Origin: Kingdonia uniflora
Taxonomy: Eukaryota; Streptophyta; Magnoliopsida; Ranunculales; Circaeasteraceae
Reading direction: 5' to 3'
Length of the DNA stretch: 64,000 bases
NCBI GenBank assembly: GCA_014058105.1
Contig: JACGCM010001217.1
Coordinates: 868,001-932,000, forward strand
The position numbers and the translations under genes were made by a program. This document shows positions 23,601 to 33,209 of this stretch, one piece after another (position 1 is the first letter of the stretch; every line of letters begins with the position of its first letter). Below the pieces are notes generated by a model. That model had not been told where the DNA came from. It ran no database searches and was given only the letters and a program-made list of their open reading frames with translations.

Positions 23601-26600
23601 AAATTACGTAGAGAGAGAAAGTTAGGTATGTGGGGGGGGGGGGGCTTAACTGTTTTGCGCCTAGTATCTTTCAAGTATTCGCATACTCCCCAAATTGGTT
23701 CTGGTTTCGGATACTTTGGAGGGGTATGGGGGCGGGTATGTTGAACCCCATACCTCTGTTGGATGGAGTTTTTGCAAAAGTATGTGAAAAGTATAACAGC
23801 ATACCATGTTGTTGGAGATACTAATTTACATGCCGAAGACCCCCACTGCAACCCTAAGAGCACTCATGTGAAGGACATAATTCCTCTACACTGATCTTCT
23901 ACATAAGTGAAACAAGAATGTCATAGACATAAAACATTCACAAGATTAACCAGCCATCATCAAATACCCCAGAACTTATGCAAAGATCACGCTCTCACAT
24001 TGAGCTTAGCTAAATTCAACATGTGGGAATCAAAGTGCTTGCACTGTTGTTGCAACGATTGCTTTAACCTATAAAGAAATTCTTTAACCGATAAACATAA
24101 TTCTCCTTGCCGACTTCTTTGCCTTTTTCGGCTGCTCCCGTAAATGGATTTTGCCAAGCCTCTATGCAGAGAAGACGTTTCTGCATCCAACTATATGGGC
24201 ATCATGTGTTTTCTTATAAAAATATCCCCCTCCTATCTTAGTGATGTACAACAGGTGACTTAATGCTCCAATTTCTAGGCCTGTAAGTTCCATCGGAACC
24301 TCTTGTTGCTCCTAGCCACTAGATATATCATCCAAAATATACAGCTTCATACCACTTCCCTCATTATACCATCTAGGCTATTAGGAAAAAAAGATGGTGT
24401 CGTCTTCTAATCACTTTGCCCCTACACTTCATCTTCGTCCCAAACAATTCACAGTGAGGCATATAATTATAACAGCTCAGATCCGTAAACCAAACATAGG
24501 GTAAATGATTATCTTATAAACAGATAGGATCTTTCCGTCTTCGAGATCCACTGTAAGAGTAACCAAATCCATTGTCTTAGATTTCTTCTCATCGTTTATC
24601 TCTAAAATCTATTGTTGGCGAACATTTTTGCAATGACCCAGTTGTAAAACTTGACATCTTTCATGAATTTGAACTTTGATCTAGAACTCACAATCGACTT
24701 CCCATTCTATTTTGTTCTGCCATAAGTACTGGAGCCTCCTCCGCTAAGAGGCCTTCTGCTTGGAATATTTATATTTTTGTAACTTTGCCACTTGCCCCGA
24801 ACTTCACCTGCATCTCCAATACAAAATCAGTTTCTTGAGAAACATATTGTTGGTTACCATATTTGGTCTCTAGCCTTTTCAAAGCATCAGATTCATCTCT
24901 TCTTCCATCACATTGCATATCACCTCCATAAATAAACAATACCTTTTATGGTCTATGTCGTCCACTATTTTGTCTTCATGGCTGTAGGCCTTTTCCCTCT
25001 GGCTAACATCGCAGTTCACTTTCCTTTGCCATAGTTGTGTATATACTATCAGATGAACTTATCTACCTCGAACTTGCCCTTTATACGAATCCTAGAAACA
25101 ATCCCCAGACAAATAGAAACTAATTAGGCTGAAGCAACTAATTATAGAAACTAGGGAACTTCTGCAATAGGGAAAATAGGAAATGCTAAAATTGTCAAGG
25201 CCTAGGGAAAGCCCACGAACCGCAAACAGTTTTGCACGGGCCTAGGCCGTGACATATCACAATGCCGCAGTTGCACAACGCTAACAGGTTTTACATGGTT
25301 CAACCTAAGGTAGTTAATGCGTGTTGCGATGCGATCACAAGGAAAAAATTACTACTACGAATACTGCAACGGTATTGCGAATATTGAGATACAGTAGGCA
25401 AAAATTGTATATATTCCTAATATATGTGCATATAAATCTGTAAATGCAATATATTTATTAAGAAAAACATATAAAATATAATATAACATAACTAACAAAT
25501 TTTGATAATCCAAAATGGAAATGAACAACTGAGATATCTATATATACCAAGTACCAGCTAACAAACATAACTTCAAAATATAATAAGCGTTGCCAAGAAA
25601 AAAACTAACAAACCATAACTAGGAAATTCAAATATGTTAAGTATCAAATCAATACATTTGGTTGAGGGGAGTTCTTGGAATGTGTGTGTTTCATATTTTA
25701 GGTCTTACTTTAAATGAGGTAATTGAGTATCTCGTTTCCTACATCTCCTATCTTAATCTTATTAGGAAGCTTATACTTGTAATTGTATTATATATTAGTA
25801 TCGTATAATAGATTTAGCAATTGTTTATTATATAAACTCTTTTTCGCTTATTAGTGTATACTTGCACAATTTTTCCTTCTTTGTACTTTTTATCGTGTTT
25901 CAGTTGGTTTCTCGCATTGCGTTGCAATAAAAAATACGGCAAAAATCGACAAATGCGACAAAATGTGACAAAATCTGCATCCGGTCGCATTTAAGAGGTT
26001 GCGACGGATATGCAATGCGATTCCATGTCGCATTTGCGAGCATATCTAACTACCTTAGTTCAACCTAATAATTGCCTACAAGGCTACATGGACTATGAGT
26101 TTGGAGCTTGATTTCAAGATTAGCAAATCATTGCCAGAAGTCATTCTCTGTAATATTTTAGTCTCCACCAATCTCTGATCTTCCACTCTGAAGCAAACCC
26201 TAGTTCCTGAAACCCTCACGAATCTCCCTTAGTTGTATCATAATGTTCCCCAACTATATTAGGGACAAAATTTTTGCTCAAACGTGATTCCCCTCTTAGT
26301 TGTGTTAGGTTATACTCCCGTTATTTCAATATCAGGAACAAACTCCCATTCCAAACACATGTTCCTCCACTACAACAATATTAGGGACAAACCTCTAGCT
26401 CAAACATGGTTCAAACGTTAAAATCCCGTTTCTCTAACACTTAGGCTCCATCTACGAATCGACCGTCTCCTTCAGCACACACTATTCTCCAAAAACTTTG
26501 TAATTCCCCTCTTAGTTGTTATAGGTTGCACTCCCCTCTATCAGATACAAAATCCTTGGGATCAGAACATGGTAAGAGTACATGTGGGCTTGGATTGATC

Positions 26601-29600
26601 AGAACACGGTGAATCCTAATATTTGGAATAATCCAACTACAACTCATGAATAAGTGCACACCCTTGAATCCCTTTCAACTTGTGCACTGCCAAATCTTTT
26701 ATTGATCTTTCTAAGCTCCATATAGAGCTTAACACTTGAGATAGACTTCAATTCATACTGATAGGAATAAAAACCGTGTTGGTCGTGGTCATAGTGGGCA
26801 TCCCCTTAGGAGCAGGCCTCTATGGAGACCCTCCCTGTTTCTATTTTTAGTTATTTTGTTTTAGTAAAATAATGCCTATTTTTAAGGGTAGTGTTTTAGG
26901 TGGAGGACTCCTAGTTCTATAAAGGAGTCCTAGGCTAAAAGGTAAGGTAAGGTTAAGTTTTGGAGAAGAAACCCTACCTAAGTAGAGGGATCTAGTTTCT
27001 TTTTAGTCTTTAATTCAATCAAAATAGTCGTCTTTCTTTTGTTAATCGCTTCCGTATATTAGTTTTTTATCAATTGGTACCAGAGCGAAGTTCGTTCCGT
27101 GGGGAGTTTTTTTTCTTTTAAGTAAACTTTTCTTTTCTCTCAAGATCAAAGATGGTAAGGAAAAAGAAAGCAGGATCTTGTCAACCAACCCAAGGAGATA
27201 GGTTATGAGATCTAGAGGAGAAGATGGAGAAATTTAGAGTTAGTATGGAGAACTCGATAGGAGAGTTCAAAACGCAAACGGATCAGATTTTAAAATCTAT
27301 CTTGCTAGCAATCTCATCGCAAGGAGGCCTTGAGATGGGATTTCCAGGTAGCGTGGTGTCATCAAGAAGTAGGGAGGGTTTTTTAGGTCGAGGTAAGCCG
27401 GGAAATGACGATCCAAATCATGGGTTTCGACAGGTTTTTGGAAGAAGAGTCGGGGAAGAAAGGGAGTCACGTGCAGGGCACAAGAGATACTGGACGTGGC
27501 ATGCCAATTGGCGGGGGCAAGAGCATACAACACATGCAGTTCATGCATGTTAGCACAAGGCGCTTCAATGTCACGGGTCGAGGCACGCCAATAGGTATGC
27601 CAAGGAGCACGGGAGACGCAAATTTCGGTAGGCCGGTAGGCATGTGTGGCATGCCTCTGGGTATACCACAAAAACATAAGGCACAGTCATTGGGCGTGGC
27701 ATACAACAGAGCATGCCCTTATGTAATGCACGCACTACACACGTGTTTCTTCAGCAACAACCAGGCCCAAACCTGCTACAAAGGAACTTGGCCCAAGCTC
27801 AAGCAAGCCCGATTGGGAGTGCCTGCCCAAACCCAGCTCAACCAAACCCGAGCCTAGTTTTTATTCTAGCACCAATGACCTCTCTGCCACCAACAACGCC
27901 AAACATGGCTGCCTCCACCAGCAACATTGTTTTTCCTTCGTTAACGGTGAACGGGCATCTTGGTGGTGTTTCATTGGCAACGGCGAGTCCATCCAACCTT
28001 ATCGGTAACTCAACCATAAGTACGAATCCCCCTGCTTATGCAACCAGGGTTACAACAGAGGTGAAACCCACCGAGTGTCCATCGCAACGGGCAGCTGTTG
28101 TGATTGGAGATCCCGAAGGAACCTTAATCAGATCGCAAAGATAAGAAAGGATTCTGTTTTGGAGTGCATGTGCTTCACCCACTGGTTTTACTAAAGGAGA
28201 AGTAATTACTTTGTCATTTATTGATCCGTTTTGGAGCCGCTTAAAAATCGTACAAGTACGGCGATTTACATGTTGTTAGGAAATCCAGTTAATGGTATGC
28301 ACGGCGTTTTGGACAACAAGATAGTATTTCTTTCTGCAAGCATAGTTATTAAGTACGGGAAGTACCGTGGACGTATCCGCAATCGTACTATTTTCGGGAC
28401 TACCTCTTCTGAGTTCAAAATTTGTGGCCAATTTTTTCACAGCCGGGGAGAGTTGATGGATCACGGGGTTGCCCATGACAACGGCCATTCTCCACGTCGC
28501 AGGGTCTCTCTCAAAGATGATCCCAGCACTGAAGATGATTTTTGGTTTTCAGAAGAGGCTTTTGTGATGTTGGATCCAGATTTTTTTTATGAGGATTATA
28601 TCAAGTTGCGGAATTCGTGAACGAATTCTTCATATAGGGGGAGAGTTGATAGGAATAATAACCGTGTTGGTCGTGGTCGTAGTGGGCATCCCCTTAGGAG
28701 CCGGCCTCTATGGAGACCCTCCCTATTTCTATTTTCCGTTATTTTGTTTTAGTAGAATAATGCCTATTTTTAAGGGTAGTGTTTTAGAAGGTGGAGGACT
28801 CCTAGTTCAATAAAGGAGTCCTAGGGTAGAAGGTAAGGTCAGGTTGAGTTTTGGAGAAGAAACCCTAGCTAAGTAGAGGGATCTAGTTTCTTTTGTCTTT
28901 AATTCAATCAAAATAGTGGTCTTTCTTTTGTTAATCGCTTCCGCATATTAGTTTTCTATCACATACATACAGCTTTTATACACATGACTTATATCTAAAA
29001 ATAAAATGATTCAAGCATTTAAGGAGAACCTACAGGTAAGCGGATTGTTCTTGATTGCTCAGAAAGAGACTTCCTTACTGCCTGCTTAATCCACCAGTGT
29101 GCATATGTTGAGAACTTGAACCCCCTTGAAGCGTCAAATTTTTCTGCACCTTTTACAAGGCCTCGACATCCTTCCTGAGAGTTAATAAGATTCAAGCGAG
29201 TCAAAAATGAGATATATAGACACCAGTATAATTTGAAACATATCAAACCTTGAATAATAACCTGAACAAGATCTTGGAGGTTCATTCCAGCTCCCTGATA
29301 ATTTTTTGCAATGGATATAACAAGTCGTATGTTGCTCTTGACCATTTTGTCTTTACAAAATCTGCCGTAGCTTATGCGTTTCCCCAAGGTCTTCTGATCA
29401 ACTCCAGCAACGGTTGCCCATTGAGAAAAAGCTGGTTCACCTCCACATCGTTCTACAAGCTCCTCATGGATTTTTTCCAGCTTCAACAGGTCCTGTTGTA
29501 TTCATGACAAACAAGAGAGTGAGAGATAGCACAAATTCACACAAAATTACCAGAAGTGAAAACTCCTAGGCCCACTATCAAGACTAGAGTATCTAACTCA

Positions 29601-32600
29601 GTAATAAAGATACAGAGCTAAAAGATATATCAGTCAGACAATTTTTCTATGTATCCTCGAATACTGGCTGGTATCAACAAACTAAAATTAAGGGAAATAT
29701 ATAACAAAAAATTATATACTTGATATACAATTTATTGGATAATATCTTTACCCGTCAACCTTCCATTACTCTTTTTTTTCTATAGACAATATATTGGATA
29801 ATATCTTTGCTTTAACCAATATGTCCAATTGGACAACTGATTTAGATATATCGATTTGATATGACGCGGATATACTGTGCGTCTGTAGCCTTATCTCCCT
29901 AAGGATTTTCAGAGAGCAAACTACCCAGGTTCATTTGAGAAGACTCAAAAACTAAACAGAGTATATCTACCAAAATTTAGAGTACTGCGTGTATGTAATT
30001 CGCCTATTTCTATTTTCTATTTGTTCACTCAATCAATTACAATATTACATTCATAATCTGACTCAGAATCCTTATGTCATCTGATTCAGGCGTACAATTA
30101 AATAAAGTAGAGCAGAACATAGTGAAGTGAAATACACTGGCTCATCTCGAAGGCACTGAGATAAGTGAAATACACAGATGCAGGTCATACAAAAGGAAGA
30201 GGAGACGAAAAGGACTGAGGTGAAGAGGAAATCTTTAGGTGCATGTGCAATTTTACACGGAGATGATGGATAGAAGGAAAGAAAAAGAAATAGCCTGTAT
30301 AGTTGACCAAGGATCAAAATATAAAATTCTACCGTCACCGATAAATCAAAACTCCTATGCTTTGAAAAACTTATATGCTAAGAACGAAAAGAAGAATAAG
30401 TGATTCTGGAGAGATACGAGTTGCTTATACTTAATTTCATTCAATAATTAATTTGCAAAATCTTACCTGTATTCCTTCTGATAACTCAAGCTCTTCAGTA
30501 TGAGTGAGAAGCCTAGAAGTGCTTGTAGTCCCCCTCAGATAGTACAAGGGATCGTTATAGTCTATATCTTGCAATGATGAACGCTTTTTCCGGCTCGAAG
30601 GTCCAGAGTTTACAGAGACAATACCACTAGAAGCCTTATCGGCAGCTCGAGCTCTTCTAGCCCTTCTTTCACTTTGACGCCCAGACCTCGCATCTATGCT
30701 CGTGGAAATATGAAGATGTTGAAACATATGCTTGTCTTCTGTTGGATCCAAGTTGATATCAGCTTCAACTGAAACTTGAATCTTTGATTCTTTCTCTGGA
30801 CTAACAGAATGATGGGCAATTGTAGTATATTGTTCCATTTCAGCTAGCCGGGCCCTTTCGAGCCGAATAATATCAGTTTCAGAGGGGAAATTTACACGCA
30901 TATAATTTGACCTTGCAGAAGATGTGCTTCCAACCATTGATGCTGCGTCCTGGGCAATCTCAACTGCTGCTTTTGCTAAAGCAACTGCCTCAGCGGAGGC
31001 AGCAGCTATTATGGCCTCTTCACCTGTCAAAAGTGCTTCTGAAGCTAAAGCCGCTTTCAGAGATACCTGCAGGGATGATTTTAAAAATTCCTTAATTCAC
31101 GATTTGCAGAAGATAATGAAAAGATGTGAGAACCGCAGTACAGTACAGTAGGACAATATTGGCAATAAATATTGATTTTCCAGTATGATAATAACCTTAG
31201 CAAGTCTATTAACACGCCAAGCTGATGATCATATTCGTCCAACCATTAAGTTTTTTGCACACGATTTCGCTTGAATACAAACATGTAAGTGGATTTTGAA
31301 AAATGACCTAAAAGAACAATACAAAGACCTAAAAAAGACGTGGATTCTAAGAGAAAATTTCAAGTACAAATGTACAATCATAATGTGGGACTTTCCTATC
31401 ATTGCAGCAGATACTAAACAGTATGGAATTGGCCGAAACCCCATTTTCACAATATACCATACTCATCTGACTCAGCAACGTGTGTCGCATCTTTTGTTCT
31501 GCACAAACGGAAAAAGATATGCCGACACAAATAGGGAAAGCATGCATACTGAACTACACAATAAGCTTGTCATTGCAAGTAACTCATGTGAATTACGCTC
31601 ATAAAATAAGTCGCTTTCAAACAAAAAAGTAGTGATACCAAAAGCACAGACGCTATTTTTCAAATAAATACGATAAACAAAAATCTAATTGTAGTTTTGA
31701 GATCCTTTAAACCAGTTCTAACCTTTGTGGGTGGATCAATATACCCTAAATATGTAAACGGTATATGATCCGCTGTTGAATTTAGTTGGTCTTCTAAAGA
31801 TGGCAACCGCAGTTTTTCCAGATCAACTGTTGTAGTTGTTGTTTTTGTCATTGTTGTGGCCATTGTCGTGGAAAGAGTACATTGTGTCCGGGAACATGTG
31901 GAGTCTCTAGTTTTAACTGCACATCTCAACAAACGAATTAATTAAAATTAATTCTATGGTGATGTTTTGAAAACTCAAATTATATTATTTGCAAGCAGTG
32001 CAATCCGTAATGCATACTTATGTATCAATGAGTGTGTGCTTTTATGTGTGTGATCCTCCGTATTTAACAATAAACTTCAGCAACCTACAAGTTTGGACTA
32101 TGACCCTATATTTAATGCGCCATTAGCTTTGAGAGTTCTCTTGACTTTTAAGTAAATTTTCGTGGAAATGTGGACTGAAACATTATGATAGTACCATAAA
32201 ACATCATTCTATTAAACGATATTGCACTGAAGCATCTCAGAGGAAGGTACACTCCCAAGGGAATATCCCCATTTCATTTTTCTCTCAAACTTCTCCATGC
32301 TCACCCTAACTCTTGCAATTTCCCTTACTATATATGTGACCGTCGCTCAATTTGATTCCTCTCTAGACTTTATCATTGTTCTTTCATTAAAACATTACTG
32401 TAGTAAAGCACCTCGCAGGGAGCACCTAAATAATCTTTGCCAATATGGTTCAACTTCTACTTCAACTTCAAGGTTAATACAATCAGATAAAAGCATAACA
32501 AACCCAACATCCAAAAACTAAGCAGAACCAATTGTAATTACTTGAAACCCCATGAATACCCAGAATTTATTTTCAAGAAAAACTATCTACAAATAAAGTT

Positions 32601-32746
32601 TCAATATGTGCAGTGCAAGTATGCAACAAAATGCCTTAGAGAATAATAATAAACTCACATTGTATGTTAGTATGTGTGTGAATTCTGAAGAGTGTGCATA
32701 GTAGAGTATCTTGCGGGCACTTGAATTGTGGAAGAATACAAGCCAT
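5680..32746 (-). CDS. SIG2: Plastid RNA polymerase sigma factor SIG2 (7 exons)
   Basis: Exons, 5' to 3': 32746-32659, 31916-31723, 31066-30467, 29492-29262, 29174-29034, 6508-6308, 5958-5680 (1734 bp, 577 aa; Arabidopsis SIG2 is about 570). All introns are GT-AG and every junction keeps frame. Exon 1 begins [13 protein letters not shown], closely like Arabidopsis SIG2, and gives the plastid transit region. Exon 2 has [11 protein letters not shown]; exon 3 is the plant-specific Ala-rich and basic part; exons 4-5 carry region 2 ([34 protein letters not shown]); exon 6 is region 3; exon 7 is region 4 with the helix-turn-helix [11 protein letters not shown]. Family knowledge: nuclear-encoded, imported into plastids, directs the bacterial-type polymerase (PEP) to promoters such as trnE. 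The coding sequence has no lesion although intron 5 is 22.5 kb of nested transposons. Confidence 0.93.
7109..7327 (+). repeat. 5' LTR of chromovirus
   Basis: Begins TGATGTAGCACA and ends GTTTACA. It aligns without gaps to 17061-17279 with about 13 substitutions. The primer-binding site follows after 6 bp. Confidence 0.88.
7373..7944 (+). pseudogene. 5' gag fragment of chromovirus
   Basis: Starts at an ATG 27 bp after the primer-binding site and reads [17 protein letters not shown], but stops at 7571-7573. The rest is broken and is then cut off by the nested element at 7945. No gag domain is firmly recognisable; its position is the main evidence. Confidence 0.45.
7945..8387 (+). repeat. 5' LTR of nested Ty3 element
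   Basis: Contains the TTCGAA array (7984-8099), a TATA box (8198-8205) and a 'gtggtatcgg' primer-site remnant immediately downstream. Pairs with 13054-13497. Confidence 0.92.
7984..8099. promoter_or_regulatory. Phased TTCGAA array in Ty3 5' LTR
   Basis: TTCGAA hexamers start at 7984, 8004, 8034, 8054, 8074 (changed to TTCAAA) and 8094. The gaps are 20, 30, 20, 20, 20 bp. Sequence between sites is mostly unlike, so the spacing rather than the whole unit is kept. It lies about 100 bp before the TATA box, in U3. Regulatory role is inferred. Confidence 0.7.
8428..12853 (+). pseudogene. Broken gag-pol of nested Ty3 element
   Basis: Order: gag N-part (8428-8886, ends in TAG), gag with zinc knuckle [14 protein letters not shown] (about 9408-9450), protease with [10 protein letters not shown] (about 9668), reverse transcriptase with YLDD near 10720, RNase H (11122-11510, [10 protein letters not shown]), integrase with its zinc domain (about 11720-11870), catalytic Asp/Asp/Glu context ([21 protein letters not shown]) and a basic C-terminal part to 12853. 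Lesions: a stop at 8884, a break before 9114, and one-base frameshifts near 9830, 11110 and 11480-11530. The copy cannot make its own full polyprotein, although the integrase frame of 440 codons is still open. Confidence 0.9.
13054..13497 (+). repeat. 3' LTR of nested Ty3 element
   Basis: Same landmarks as the 5' LTR, including TATA and the TTCGAA array. Followed directly by the CACAC target duplication and the resumed chromovirus sequence. Confidence 0.92.
13093..13208. promoter_or_regulatory. Phased TTCGAA array in Ty3 3' LTR
   Basis: Sites start at 13093 (TTCAAA), 13113, 13143, 13163, 13183 (TTCCAA) and 13203. The 20/30/20/20/20-bp spacing matches the other LTR, even where single sites have mutated. 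Confidence 0.68.
13503..17030 (+). pseudogene. Broken protease-RT-integrase-chromodomain region of chromovirus
   Basis: Resumes after the nested element. Protease-like stretch (13660-14100), reverse transcriptase (14552-15061, YFDD near 14780), RNase H remnant (15085-15540), integrase zinc region and core (15671-16400; [10 protein letters not shown] near 16155, TEVVN near 16270), then a C-terminal part. At 16900-16980 the frame reads [12 protein letters not shown], a stop, EDSW, which fits a chromodomain. Many stops and frameshifts are present (for example at 13861, 14521, 15060 and 16206), so it is dead. Confidence 0.85.
17061..17279 (+). repeat. 3' LTR of chromovirus
   Basis: Follows a purine tract and aligns gap-free to 7109-7327. 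Its end merges into a TA dinucleotide run (17276-17293), which hides any target duplication. Confidence 0.86.
17280..17854 (-). other. Gene-fragment repeat, copy 1
   Basis: No intact frame. The part at about 17595-17735 is similar to 23920-24075 on the far side of the Mutator element (shared blocks around 'cagccatcatcaaatacccc', 'gtgatcacgct', 'catgtgggaatcaaa' and 'tgttgttgcaa'). A second internal repeat ('gacacgg.cttagc') occurs near 17415 and 17790. In the minus direction the similar block in copy 2 reads as a protein C-terminus, so these look like decayed copies of one gene end. Identity unknown. Confidence 0.45.
17972..18065 (+). repeat. Left TIR of MULE
   Basis: Starts AGGTTAATTAGC. 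Inverted partner of 23461-23554. Confidence 0.92.
18353..19043 (+). pseudogene. GRF-type zinc-finger gene carried by the MULE
   Basis: A pyrimidine-rich leader precedes an ATG at 18353 ([13 protein letters not shown], donor at 18392). After an intron the frame gives two zinc-finger-like repeats: [11 protein letters not shown] ... [17 protein letters not shown] (18548-18690) and CTAHGCNH ... [17 protein letters not shown] (18800-18930), each ending in the C-x(4-5)-C-x-x-F-x-W pattern of GRF zinc fingers, then a Lys-rich tail. In-frame stops at 18772 and 18856-18858 break it. GRF fingers are thought to bind nucleic acid; such genes often travel in plant transposons. Its role for the element is unknown. 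Confidence 0.6.
19122..22364 (-). pseudogene. MULE transposase, broken
   Basis: The likely start is the ATG at 22364, with EYGGEWDE (N-terminal PB1-like part). Then come an acidic linker (22074-21325), the MuDR N-terminal region ([12 protein letters not shown]), the MULE catalytic domain (20371-21294; [34 protein letters not shown]), a SWIM zinc finger [17 protein letters not shown] (about 20035), an intron (donor about 19972), and a zinc-knuckle exon ([16 protein letters not shown], last Cys changed to Tyr). Lesions: frameshift near 22270, TAA near 22080, TAG at 21325-21327, a one-base shift in the A8 run near 20454-20461, and a stop near 19615. The copy is non-autonomous, though its ends may still be recognised by a relative's transposase. 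Confidence 0.9.
22805..23086 (+). CDS. Small acidic protein ORF inside the MULE (93 aa)
   Basis: Intact frame. N-terminus [21 protein letters not shown], then a Gly run, a tract of about 11 consecutive Asp, more Asp/Glu, and a basic end [10 protein letters not shown] that resembles a nuclear signal. It has a gene-like leader: TATA-like CTATAAAATT (about 22696), then a long CT-rich tract (22725-22795) before the ATG. I do not recognise the protein; low-complexity acidic tails occur in many nuclear and histone-binding proteins. It sits between the transposase start and the right TIR, on the opposite strand, as captured host genes or accessory ORFs do. Whether it is translated is unknown. Confidence 0.5.
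   Translation: MSDLLPLTPPTTDYSDSDEGEQPTDYTSDLNECPEEDFDAEEDRELLEGGGGGGDEEDDDDDDDDDDGDDVDDEDEDKDEDDEPPPQKRRRFY
23461..23554 (-). repeat. Right TIR of MULE
   Basis: Inverted partner of 17972-18065. Ends ...GCTAATTAACCC, followed by the 9-bp target duplication. Confidence 0.92.
23823..25307 (-). pseudogene. Decayed minus-strand gene remnant, copy 2 of the gene fragment
   Basis: At 24190-23987 the minus strand has an open end reading ...[10 protein letters not shown] ... [17 protein letters not shown]; the last third matches the repeat at 17595-17735. Other minus-strand pieces look protein-like (24250-24190 [16 protein letters not shown]; 24960-24840) but stops are frequent. No family recognised. 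Confidence 0.3.
25308..26057. mobile_element. MITE, 750 bp, Mutator-type target duplication
   Basis: Flanked by a 10-bp direct repeat GTTCAACCTA (25298-25307 and 26058-26067). Ends are imperfect inverted repeats AGGTAGTTA / TAACTACCT, followed on both sides by 'tgcga/tcgca'-rich DNA. The inside is AT-rich and non-coding. A 9-10 bp duplication and a non-coding body suggest a MULE-derived MITE. Confidence 0.6.
26068..26753. other. No gene seen
   Basis: AT-rich. Two short motifs repeat imperfectly: 'tattagggacaaa' (26259 and 26389) and 'attcccctcttagttgt' (26286 and 26502). No open frame of note. May be an old transposon remnant or original intron. Confidence 0.4.
26759..27072 (+). repeat. 5' LTR of 2.2-kb element
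   Basis: Begins TGATAGGAATAA and ends TTATCA. Aligns to 28647-28961 along its full length. Confidence 0.92.
27152..28620 (+). pseudogene. Gag-like and unknown ORF remnants of 2.2-kb element
   Basis: An ATG at 27152 reads [18 protein letters not shown] then stops; the frame continues as [19 protein letters not shown] (to 27553), which resembles the coiled start of a Ty3 gag. A second open stretch (27405-27857) overlaps it and is rich in Gly/Pro and 'gcatgcc' motifs. A third (28231-28620, 129 codons) ends [15 protein letters not shown] and could be a leftover pol C-terminus. None has a recognised catalytic motif. Confidence 0.45.
28647..28961 (+). repeat. 3' LTR of 2.2-kb element
   Basis: Starts TGATAGGAATAA after a purine tract and ends TCTATCA, then the CATAC duplication. 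Confidence 0.92.
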
Positions 32747-33174
32747 CTGTTGTTTCAAACTACACCTCCTCCTTTAGCTTAGCTTTCTTGTACTCTTCAT
32801 GGAGGGGTGGAATTCGATTAGAGACAAATGATGGACAGATTGAGAGAGAAGAAAGTAGAAGATCGGTTTTGGTTTAGTTGAGCTTGTTATTGTTAATGAA
32901 TTCTGCAGAAGAAGGTTCGTTTGAGAGAATGAAGGGATAAGGGACTGAGTTGGCTGAATCTTGAGGACGAGCGCCAAAGTGACTCTGATTGAAAATATCT
33001 GCAACTGTCTCCTCATTACCCCCTGAATCACAAAGCCAATTGACATGGCATTCAAGCGTGCAACCCAGAGGGGTGTGGAACGACCGGATGGTTGGGAGAT
33101 CATTAGTAACTTGGTACTTGATTTTGACCACTAGAGATGGCGGTACTGGTGGTTTATTGGGGACATCGAGAATG

Positions 33175-33176
<2 letters not shown>
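32747..33176 (-). promoter_or_regulatory. SIG2 5' leader and promoter region
   Basis: Upstream of the SIG2 start codon the minus strand has a pyrimidine-rich stretch (about 32880-32820) typical of plant 5' leaders, and a short upstream ATG reading frame (MKSTRKLS, near 32797) that ends before the main start. No firm TATA box is seen; nuclear genes for plastid proteins often lack one. An AT repeat and a MITE-like block lie beyond. Confidence 0.4.

Positions 33177-33207
<31 letters not shown>
33176..33207. repeat. (AT)n microsatellite
   Basis: About 15 AT units, roughly 430 bp upstream of the SIG2 start codon. Confidence 0.95.

Positions 33208-33209
<2 letters not shown>

Larger units (their letters stand above)
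17855..23822. mobile_element. MITE split by the Mutator-like element
   Basis: The left end AGCATCTCCAACA (17855) is mirrored at the right end as TGTTGGAGATACT (to 23822); similarity continues inward for about 25 bp ('agtatgttat'/'ataacagcatac'). Without the inserted Mutator element the MITE would be about 385 bp. Flanks carry TAA/TTA-like bases, suggesting a PIF/Harbinger (Tourist) or hAT MITE; the target site is not clean enough to decide. Confidence 0.5.
26759..28961 (+). mobile_element. Non-autonomous LTR retrotransposon, 2.2 kb
   Basis: LTRs at 26759-27072 (314 bp) and 28647-28961 (315 bp) are nearly the same. A perfect 5-bp target duplication CATAC lies at 26754-26758 and 28962-28966. 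A Met-like primer site TGGTACCAGAGC follows the 5' LTR, and a purine tract (AGGGGGAGAG) precedes the 3' LTR. The 1.57-kb interior has no reverse transcriptase, RNase H or integrase, so it would need enzymes from another element. It is antisense to SIG2 and 72 bp from SIG2 exon 5. Confidence 0.93.
6509..29033 (-). other. SIG2 intron 5, 22.5 kb, transposon-filled
   Basis: The intron separates region 2 from region 3 of the sigma factor. The donor is CCT|GTAGGT at 29033; the acceptor GAACAG ends at 6509. It contains two nested Ty3 elements, a Mutator-like element inside a MITE, another MITE and a small LTR element. About 600 bp next to exon 6 (6509-7108) and 67 bp next to exon 5 (28967-29033) look like original intron. 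The other six introns of the gene are 87 to 974 bp. Confidence 0.9.
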
